From contig PADE01000046.1 of NCBI GenBank assembly GCA_002702965.1, positions 41,362 through 50,986 on the forward strand: a DNA stretch of 9,625 bases, written 5' to 3'. Numbering within the stretch: the stretch's first letter is position 1; each line of letters begins with the position of its first letter. The notes beneath the pieces were generated by a model. It had not been told where the DNA came from, did no database searches, and saw only the letters and a list, made by a program, of their open reading frames with translations. This document shows, piece after piece, positions 1-6,609 of the stretch. This DNA comes from Planctomycetaceae bacterium (GTDB taxonomy: Bacteria; Planctomycetota; Planctomycetia; Pirellulales; Pirellulaceae). The position numbers and the translations under genes are program-made.

Positions 1-3000
1 TTTCTCGGCGTCTGTCCGTCGTGGTGTTCGCGGCGCTGACTGCGCAGGTTCTCGGTGCGGAGCCGGACCGGTTTGAGGCGCTCGAGCACGGCTACCGGGA
101 GCGCATTCGTCCTCTGTTGACGCGGTTCTGCCTGGAATGCCATTCGTCTAAAAAGCGGGAAGGCGAACTCGACCTGGAGCGATTCTCTCGATTTGCCGAT
201 GTGCGGCGCGATCCGGCTGTGTGGCAGAAGGTGGTGCAGATGCTCGACGACGGCGAAATGCCACCGCGGGACAGCCCCCAGCTCACAGCGGGCCAACATC
301 GCGACCTGCGCCGCTGGGCGCAGTCCTATCTCGACGCCGAGGCGCGGTCCCAGGCGGGCGACCCGGGACCGGTTGTGCTCCGCCGCTTGAACAACGCGGA
401 GTACACCCACACGGTGCGCGACTTGACCGGTTTGCGGCGGCTGGCACCGACCCGCGAGTTCCCTGTCGATGGAGCTGCCGGAGAGGGTTTCACCAATACC
501 GGCGAGGCGCTGGCGATGTCACCGGCCCTGGTCACCAAGTACATCGACGCGGCCAAGCGGATCGCCGATCATGTCGTGTTGCTGCCGGAGGGCTTCCGGT
601 TTTCGCCCGGTACCTCGCGACGGGATTTTACCGACGAGATTCTCGGCAAAATCCGGTCGCTTTATTTGAGACATGCCGGTCGCCAAGGCGATGTCAATTC
701 GCTCAACCGTTGGAACGTGCCCCGCCCCAAGGAGTTGACCGATCGAGATGGTCGTGTCGAACTCGGACGCTATTTTGAGGCGTTGATCGGGCATCGCGAC
801 GAGCTTCTAGACGATGTCGACACGGTCGAGGCGATCGCGCGCCAGCAGGGTCTCAATGCCCGGTACCTGCGTCACCTGGCGGAGATGCTGGTCTCCTCGC
901 AACCCGAGTCAGCGCTGCTCGATCACCTCCGCCGGCGGTGGCGCCGGGCGACGCTTTCCGATACGGCGGCGATCGTTGCCGAGATTCGCGTCTGGCAGGA
1001 TCAGTTGTGGAAATTCAACGTGATCGGCCACTTCGGCAGCATCCGGCTTTGGCAGGAACCCGTGTCCCCGCCAATCGCGGCCGGAGAATTTCGGGTGCCG
1101 CTCGCGCCGCGGGCGGATCGCGACGAGGTCACCCTGTTTCTGAGCGCCCAGACGGCTGGCGATGGGAACGCGGGTGACGTCGTCCGTTGGCGCGCTGCGC
1201 GCATCGAGCGCGCCGGGCGACCGCCCCTCTTGTTGCGCGATGCGCGCGCCGTGGCTGTCGCGTTTCGCGCGCTGCGGGAAAAGACACTGGCCGCTACCGC
1301 CAAGTATCTCGCGGTTGTCTACGGGGCGAGAGACAGCGAGAAACAACCCGACGCGATGCAACTTGCGGCGGCGCACGGGGTCGATGCGAAGATCCTGCAG
1401 GCCTGGCTCTCGTATCTGGGGGTTGGTGGTGTCGAGCCAGTTGTGATCGCAGAGTACCTCAACGAGCGCCGTCAGCAAAAGGATCACGCGTTTGTCAAAG
1501 GGTGGCGGTTTCAGGGCCTCAATGATCTGGTGCTGTACGCCAACACCTCGGACCAACCGGTCAAGATTCCGGGGGACATGAATCCGCATCAGATCGCCGT
1601 TCACCCCCGTCCAGAACGCTGGGTGGCGATCGGTTGGAAGAGCCCGATCGCCGGTCAGGTGCGCGTTGCGCCTCGGGTAAAAGATGCCCACGCGAGCTGC
1701 GGGAACGGGGTGAGTTGGTCGCTCGAGCTACGACGCAGCTCCGGTCGGCGAGTGCTCCGGTCGGGCGTTTTGGAACAGGGCGGCAAGACAGACCGTCAGT
1801 CGCTCGATGGTCTGTCGATTGCCAAAGGCGATCTGATTTCTCTGGTCATTGGACCTCGTGACGGTCAACACGCCTGCGATCTGACGGAAATCGACCTCGC
1901 CGTGAGCCAACAGGATGGCGGGCAGCAGTCCTGGTCACTCTCGGGCGATTGCGCCGACGACATTGATGCGGGGAACCCGCACGCCGATCGCTTTGGCAAC
2001 CAGGGGGTCTGGCACTTCTACACCGGCCGGGTACGCGCTGAATCGCCGCGTAGCGCTCTGCCAGAAGGATCGCTGTTGGCGCGTTGGGCTGATACCTCAG
2101 ATGCGATTGCCTGCGGAAAACTGGCGACCCAACTCCAGGCTCTCGTGACCGGACCGTTACCAACCGATGTAGCGCCCGCCGACCGGGCGCTGTACGGCCG
2201 TCTGAGATCCTGGGGCGGACCGTTGTTTGCGGGGATCGATGCGGGGGAGTTGATCGAATCGGTGACCAGTGAGCAGCTTCAAGCGGCGCAGGTCGGAGTC
2301 GACCCGCGGCGCTTCGGCCGGCACCCGAACGGTTCGTCTGCCCCGCCGGAAGATCTCGTTGTGCAAGCGCCGTCGGTGATCCAGGTCAGGCTCCCTGCCG
2401 AACTCGTTGCCGGCTCCGACTTGGTGGTCACCGCTGAGTTGGCAGACGCCGACGGCCCCCACGATTCCGAGGGCTCGGTGCAACTTCAGATCGCCGACGC
2501 TCGGCCGCCAGTGGCGGACACTCTCGTTCCGGGGTTGCCGATTATCGTCGCGGCAGAGAGCGAGGCGCAGAAGCGACTGCAGCGATCGATGGATCGATTT
2601 CGTTCGCTGTTCCCGATTGCGATGTGTTATCCACAAATTGTGCCGGTCGACGAAGTCGTGACGTTGGTACTGTTCCACCGCGAGGACGCGCATCTGTCGC
2701 GGCTGATGCTCGAGCCGGCCGAGGTGGCGCGACTCGACCGGCTGTGGGAGGAATTGCACTATGTGAGCCGCGATGCGCTGATGATCGTCGACGCGTTAGA
2801 GCAGATTCGAGAATTTGCCACGCAGCTTAGCGCGACCAACGCGCTGAAATACAATCCGCTCCGCGAGCCGATCCGACGCCGTGCCGAGTCGTTCCGGCGG
2901 CGCTTGATGGAAACCGAGCCGGCGCACCTGGATGCGCTGGTTGACTTTGCCGCGCGCTGTTTCCGCCGCCCGTTGCGCCCAAGCGAATCGGCAGCCATTC

Positions 3001-4172
3001 GAGGGCTGTACCACCAACTCCGGAATCAGGAGCTGCCGCACGAGCAGGCGTTCCGGTTGTCGTTCACGCGTATTCTGAGCACCCCTGCATTTCTGTACCG
3101 TCTCGAGAAACCACCCTCGGGCAAGCAACCGAAGCGCGTCTCGGATTGGGAACTCGCGAGCCGGCTCAGCTATTTTCTCTGGTCCTCGATGCCCGATCAG
3201 GAACTGCGCCGAGACGCCGCGGCCCGCCGCTTGCAGGATCCTGAGACGCTCCTGCGGCAGACGCGGCGAATGTTGCGCCACGACTACACGCGCCGCTTGG
3301 CGATCGAGTTCACCTGCCAGTGGTTGGGCATTCGCAACTTCGACCAGCTCGACGAAAAGAGTGAGCGACACTTTCCGCAATTCAGGCAGCTTCGGGGGGC
3401 CATGTACGAGGAGTCGGTTCTCTTCTTGACCGACCTTTTCCAGAGCGACCGTTCGCTGCTCAGCCTGTTCGCAGCGGACCACACGTTTCTGAACGAGGCG
3501 CTGGCCGGGCACTACCGAATCCCCTGGAAACCGTCGACGAATAGATCCCAGAGATGGCGGCCAGTCGATGGCGTTCGGCGATTTGGTCGTGGTGGAATCC
3601 TCGCGCAGGCCGCGGTGCTTAGCAAGTACGCCGGTGCATCGCGAACCAGCGCCATCTTGCGAGGGGACTGGGTTTCCGAGACGCTACTCGGCGAGAGGCT
3701 GCCGCGGCCTCCCCAGAACGTTCCTCAGCTTCCGGAAGTCGCGCCGGCAGGTCTCACCGAGCGGCAGCTTGTCGAGAAACACAGTTCCGATCCCGCTTGT
3801 GCAAAATGCCACGAGCGGATCGACCCGTACGGCTTCGCGTTGGAGGGTTTTGACGCCATCGGCCGTGCGCGACAGAAAAACCGCGCGGGGCAACCGATCG
3901 ACACCCGGACCACACTGGTCGACGGCACCGAGATCCAAGGCTTCGAGGGCCTGCGCCAATATCTACTTTCGCAGCGCCGCGATTCATGGGTGCGGCAATT
4001 TTGCCGTAAGCTACTCGGCTACGCGCTCGGCCGAGGTGTGCAACTGTCCGATGAGCTGTTGTTGGATCGGATGATGGAACAGCTAGCGGAGAACGACTAC
4101 CGTGTGTCCGCGGCGATCGAAGTGGTCGTGTTGAGCGAGCAATTCCGAAAGATTCGCGGGGTTGTGGACTGA
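1..4172 (+). CDS. Large secreted planctomycete cytochrome-c-like protein, DUF1587/DUF1595/DUF1592/DUF1588/DUF1585 architecture (5' end outside window)
   Basis: Residues are numbered from the GTG at 21. An N-terminal haem-type CxxCH (C37, C40, H41) is followed by a DGEMPP motif whose M80 could be the axial ligand. Next come DUF1587 (RRLNNAEYTHTVRDLTGL from about 121), a long beta-rich middle (about 335-835), a conserved 'FPIAMCY...VDEVVTL..FHRED' block (about 845-960), DUF1595 (about 970-1029), DUF1592 (about 1041-1168), DUF1588 (about 1189-1290) with a second CxxCH (C1260, C1263, H1264), and DUF1585 (about 1302-1376). The order and length of about 1380 residues fit the family. The frame is open upstream of 21 (codons from position 3 read SRRLSV). 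Joined to VVFAALTAQVLGA, this makes a normal signal peptide with an arginine pair and a hydrophobic core, so the real start lies left of the window and GTG 21 is not it. The protein is probably exported to the periplasm. Its enzymatic role is unknown; electron transfer linked to oxidation of a large substrate is inference. Confidence 0.93.
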   Translation, partial: SRRLSVVVFAALTAQVLGAEPDRFEALEHGYRERIRPLLTRFCLECHSSKKREGELDLERFSRFADVRRDPAVWQKVVQMLDDGEMPPRDSPQLTAGQHRDLRRWAQSYLDAEARSQAGDPGPVVLRRLNNAEYTHTVRDLTGLRRLAPTREFPVDGAAGEGFTNTGEALAMSPALVTKYIDAAKRIADHVVLLPEGFRFSPGTSRRDFTDEILGKIRSLYLRHAGRQGDVNSLNRWNVPRPKELTDRDGRVELGRYFEALIGHRDELLDDVDTVEAIARQQGLNARYLRHLAEMLVSSQPESALLDHLRRRWRRATLSDTAAIVAEIRVWQDQLWKFNVIGHFGSIRLWQEPVSPPIAAGEFRVPLAPRADRDEVTLFLSAQTAGDGNAGDVVRWRAARIERAGRPPLLLRDARAVAVAFRALREKTLAATAKYLAVVYGARDSEKQPDAMQLAAAHGVDAKILQAWLSYLGVGGVEPVVIAEYLNERRQQKDHAFVKGWRFQGLNDLVLYANTSDQPVKIPGDMNPHQIAVHPRPERWVAIGWKSPIAGQVRVAPRVKDAHASCGNGVSWSLELRRSSGRRVLRSGVLEQGGKTDRQSLDGLSIAKGDLISLVIGPRDGQHACDLTEIDLAVSQQDGGQQSWSLSGDCADDIDAGNPHADRFGNQGVWHFYTGRVRAESPRSALPEGSLLARWADTSDAIACGKLATQLQALVTGPLPTDVAPADRALYGRLRSWGGPLFAGIDAGELIESVTSEQLQAAQVGVDPRRFGRHPNGSSAPPEDLVVQAPSVIQVRLPAELVAGSDLVVTAELADADGPHDSEGSVQLQIADARPPVADTLVPGLPIIVAAESEAQKRLQRSMDRFRSLFPIAMCYPQIVPVDEVVTLVLFHREDAHLSRLMLEPAEVARLDRLWEELHYVSRDALMIVDALEQIREFATQLSATNALKYNPLREPIRRRAESFRRRLMETEPAHLDALVDFAARCFRRPLRPSESAAIRGLYHQLRNQELPHEQAFRLSFTRILSTPAFLYRLEKPPSGKQPKRVSDWELASRLSYFLWSSMPDQELRRDAAARRLQDPETLLRQTRRMLRHDYTRRLAIEFTCQWLGIRNFDQLDEKSERHFPQFRQLRGAMYEESVLFLTDLFQSDRSLLSLFAADHTFLNEALAGHYRIPWKPSTNRSQRWRPVDGVRRFGRGGILAQAAVLSKYAGASRTSAILRGDWVSETLLGERLPRPPQNVPQLPEVAPAGLTERQLVEKHSSDPACAKCHERIDPYGFALEGFDAIGRARQKNRAGQPIDTRTTLVDGTEIQGFEGLRQYLLSQRRDSWVRQFCRKLLGYALGRGVQLSDELLLDRMMEQLAENDYRVSAAIEVVVLSEQFRKIRGVVD

Positions 4173-4251
4173 CCGGGAAGACGAGGGAGGCCGACCCGCG
4201 CGCTGCAATCGCACAGAGCGTCCGGAAACCACAGACCGCTCGGAAACACAG
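4173..4251. other. Spacer between convergent genes
   Basis: This 79-base gap lies between the TGA of the left gene (4170-4172) and the TAA of the right gene (complement of 4252-4254). I see no convincing rho-independent terminator: the best pairing is a 5-base stem, GAGCG (4216-4220) with CGCTC (4237-4241), around a 16-base loop and without a T tract. No small ORF with family features is visible. An imperfect direct repeat lies at its right end and is listed separately. Confidence 0.7.
4223..4251. repeat. Short imperfect direct repeat in the spacer
   Basis: CGGAAACCACAG (4223-4234) recurs as CGGAAACACAG (4241-4251), differing by one missing C, with starts 18 bases apart. It sits immediately before the stop codon of the minus-strand gene. 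It is too short and low in complexity to assign a role and may be chance. Confidence 0.4.
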
Positions 4252-6567
4252 TTACTCGATGTAGATAAAGGCATTCAAACAGAACAGCATCTGGCAGAAG
4301 TCGCGTTTGCCGTCGCCGCCCGTCAACAGACTCTCACCGAGTTTGACTTCGGAGGTTGTCGGCTCGCGCCCGATCGCCCTGAGAAACCCGCGCCGAATCC
4401 ACTCGCGGTCGTTTGCCGGCTGCGATCGATCCAGTCGTGCGGCGAACGCGGTCGCGCAGTGGTCGACGAATGGATTGTTGAGCATCATCAGCCCCTGTGC
4501 TGGGGTGGTGGTGGTGGTCCGTTGGCCGACACCCTGCAAGCCGTCCGGCGCATCGAACAGCTGCAACACCGGGATCAGTCGCGACCGCTTCACGGTCAGG
4601 TAGACGCTGCGGCGCGGATGGTTGGCATCCAGCGTACCACGACCGTACATGGTGAGGTCCAGCCGGCCACTCACCGCCAGCAGATTGTCGCGAATTCCCT
4701 CGGCGTCGAGTCGTCGCGGTTCTCTGCGCCACAGCAACAAGTTGTCGGGATCCCGCTCCGCAAAGCGGGCGACGGCTCGATCATCCGCAACGCTGCGAAA
4801 GGACTGCCGATAGGTGGCGCTCAGTAGAATCAACTTGTGGATCGATTTCAGGCGCCATTGATTTCGGATCAACTCAGCGGCCAGCCAATCGAGTAGTTGT
4901 GGATGCGAGGGCCGCGCGCCGCGCATGCCGAAGTTGCTGGGTGTGGCCACGATTCCGCGGCCAAAGTGGTGCTGCCAGAGGCGATTGACGATCACCCGTG
5001 CGAGCAAGCGGCCGGCACCGGTGTCCGTGTCGGTGAGCCATCGCGCCAGCTTCACACGGCCGGGATCTGATGGCCGGTTTGCCGGCTGGTTGCCCAATTG
5101 AGACGGAGCTTGCGCACCGCCCACCAAGACGCGGGGAAAACCGGTGGTCATCGCTTCTCGCTGGTTTTGTGGATCGCCGCGAACCAGAAAATGAACTCGC
5201 GCCGGAATGCTCGGCAGATTGGTGAATGTCGGTTCGGTCACGACGATCATGTGGATCCGGCCGTCTTCCACCTCGGCGGCCGTGTACGACTTGAGCGTTT
5301 CGTCGCCCGCTCGAAATTCTGTGAGCGAACTCACGGTCGAGGCGAACGCCGCACTCACACGGTAGTATTCGCGTTGGCTGATAGGGTCGTACTTATGGTC
5401 ATGACACCGGGCACAGCCGATCGTCAAGCCGAGTAGACCGGTTCCCACCGTACTCACCATGTCGTCGATTTTATCGTAGCGATGCTGGACAAAATCCTTG
5501 CGCGATTGAATCAGGTTTTCGACACCGGCAACGACGAATCCCGTCGCGATCGCTGCAGTCGGGTCGTCGGGATGCAGGTGATCACCGGCGATTTGTAGCC
5601 GCACAAATTGGTCGTACGGCATATCATCGTTTAGAGCTCGAATCACGAAGTCGCGATAGCGCCATGCATGCGGACGGTCGTAGTCCATTTCGAAACCGCC
5701 GCTCTCGCCAAAACGAGCGATGTCCAACCAGTACCGCGCCCAGCGCTCACCGAAACGGGGGCTGTCTAGTAGCCGGTCGATGAGGTGCTCGTAGGCCTCA
5801 TCGCTGTAGCCGTCTCGAAAGGCCGTTGTCTCGACCTGCGATGGTGGCAGGCCGGTCAGACCGAAGTACGCGCGGCGCAATAGCGTCGTGGGCGCCGCTT
5901 CGTCGCCTGGTTCGATTCCCGCCTGCCGCTGCGCGGCGGCGATAAAACGATCAATCGCGTTGCGCGACCAGCGGTCGAATCCCGGCGGTACCTCCGTCCG
6001 ATGCAGCGGCCGAAAGGACCAAAATTGGCGCGCGGCCGCGAAGTCGATGCCGCCCGCGCGCGTCGCGTCTGGCAGTTGGCGTGGATCGACGGCGCCGGAT
6101 TGGATCCACATTGCGAAATCGGCGATGATACGATCGCTCAGTTTTCCGGTCGGCGGCATTTGTAGTTCCTGGTACCGCAGCGCCGAAAGCAGCAAGCTCT
6201 CTGACGGTTTACCGGGGATGATCGCGGGACCCGATTCACCACCGGTGCGAATCCCGTTACGAAAATCGAGCCGCAACTTTCCCTTGAGCGGCTTGGCGCG
6301 CGCCGAATGACACTCGTAGCAGTGTCGCACTAGGATGGGCCGAATACGCTGTTCGAAGAACCGTATTTGAGATGGTTGGGGAATGGGCGGTCGCTCCTCC
6401 GCACCAGTTCGAGTGGCCACAAGAATCGCGCACATCAAGGCGACCGTGCAGGTCGCCTGCTGTGCGTTTGCGGGTTTTTGCGGATGGGGGGTAGGAGGGC
6501 TCACGGGCGGGCTGCGACGTGCGCGAGTCAGACGCGTCTGATTTTCGAAGGAGTGGTTTGGGTACAC
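4252..6567 (-). CDS. PSCyt1-DUF1549-DUF1553 secreted planctomycete cytochrome-c-like protein
   Basis: The 771 residues follow the family order: a hydrophobic export segment (about 39-56, TVALMCAILVA), a PSCyt1 domain with CYECH (C83, C86, H87) and LQMPP (M137 as likely ligand), and DUF1549 (about 202-412) ending in GCARCHDHKYDPI with a second CxxCH (C385, C388, H389). A short linker of about 90 residues includes the usual VHFLVRGDPQNQ...GFP motif. DUF1553 (about 500-765) carries RVIVNRLWQHHFG and LLDWLAAEL, and ends LNAFIYIE. It is the last gene of the minus-strand cluster, 42 bases after the DUF1501 stop. The GTG at 6567 is the first usable start after that stop, but it puts a proline-rich stretch of about 38 residues before the hydrophobic core. 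GTG at 6504 (residue 22) would give a more normal signal peptide. Neither has a visible Shine-Dalgarno sequence. The molecular function is unknown; haem binding is predicted from motifs only. Confidence 0.93.
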   Translation of the reverse strand: MYPNHSFENQTRLTRARRSPPVSPPTPHPQKPANAQQATCTVALMCAILVATRTGAEERPPIPQPSQIRFFEQRIRPILVRHCYECHSARAKPLKGKLRLDFRNGIRTGGESGPAIIPGKPSESLLLSALRYQELQMPPTGKLSDRIIADFAMWIQSGAVDPRQLPDATRAGGIDFAAARQFWSFRPLHRTEVPPGFDRWSRNAIDRFIAAAQRQAGIEPGDEAAPTTLLRRAYFGLTGLPPSQVETTAFRDGYSDEAYEHLIDRLLDSPRFGERWARYWLDIARFGESGGFEMDYDRPHAWRYRDFVIRALNDDMPYDQFVRLQIAGDHLHPDDPTAAIATGFVVAGVENLIQSRKDFVQHRYDKIDDMVSTVGTGLLGLTIGCARCHDHKYDPISQREYYRVSAAFASTVSSLTEFRAGDETLKSYTAAEVEDGRIHMIVVTEPTFTNLPSIPARVHFLVRGDPQNQREAMTTGFPRVLVGGAQAPSQLGNQPANRPSDPGRVKLARWLTDTDTGAGRLLARVIVNRLWQHHFGRGIVATPSNFGMRGARPSHPQLLDWLAAELIRNQWRLKSIHKLILLSATYRQSFRSVADDRAVARFAERDPDNLLLWRREPRRLDAEGIRDNLLAVSGRLDLTMYGRGTLDANHPRRSVYLTVKRSRLIPVLQLFDAPDGLQGVGQRTTTTTPAQGLMMLNNPFVDHCATAFAARLDRSQPANDREWIRRGFLRAIGREPTTSEVKLGESLLTGGDGKRDFCQMLFCLNAFIYIE
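4504..4518. repeat. (GGT)5 trinucleotide repeat inside the DUF1553 coding region
   Basis: Five perfect GGT units lie on the + strand, read as five consecutive ACC threonine codons (residues 684-688 of the minus-strand protein, in GQRTTTTTPAQG). Family members commonly have a threonine-rich RxTTTxxPQ-like motif here, so the amino acids are at least partly conserved. The use of one codon throughout is what makes the tract. Slippage in units of three would keep the frame. Confidence 0.8.
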
Positions 6568-6609
6568 GTCGAGAGTCCACGGTTGGGTGTAAAAAGCCGT
6601 GTCACCGCG
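6568..6609 (-). other. 42-base in-frame gap between the DUF1501 and PSCyt1-DUF1549-DUF1553 genes
   Basis: Read on the minus strand, the gap follows the DUF1501 TGA (complement of 6610-6612) and contains 14 sense codons in the same frame as both flanking genes before the GTG at 6567. It has no purine-rich Shine-Dalgarno sequence, terminator or promoter that I can recognise. The tight spacing supports co-transcription. Confidence 0.65.

Noticed and set aside
21..23. GTG at 21 as the true start of the left gene
   Set aside because: Starting here gives a signal peptide of about 13 residues with no positive charge. The open codons upstream (SRRLSV) complete a normal one, so the start lies outside the window.
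909..1691. 260-residue open frame on the - strand
   Set aside because: It is antisense to conserved blocks of the DUF1592-type protein, is rich in Arg and Pro, and has no recognisable motif.
2157..3512. Two overlapping minus-strand open frames (200 and 238 residues)
   Set aside because: Both are shadows of the DUF1595/DUF1592 region, where the plus-strand frame is clearly the coding one.
4216..4241. Possible terminator hairpin GAGCG...CGCTC
   Set aside because: The stem has only five pairs with a 16-base loop and no T tract on either strand.
4162..4827. 221-residue open frame on the + strand
   Set aside because: It lies antisense to the conserved DUF1553 C-terminus and shows no domain or signal features. 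Long antisense frames are expected in G+C-rich coding DNA.
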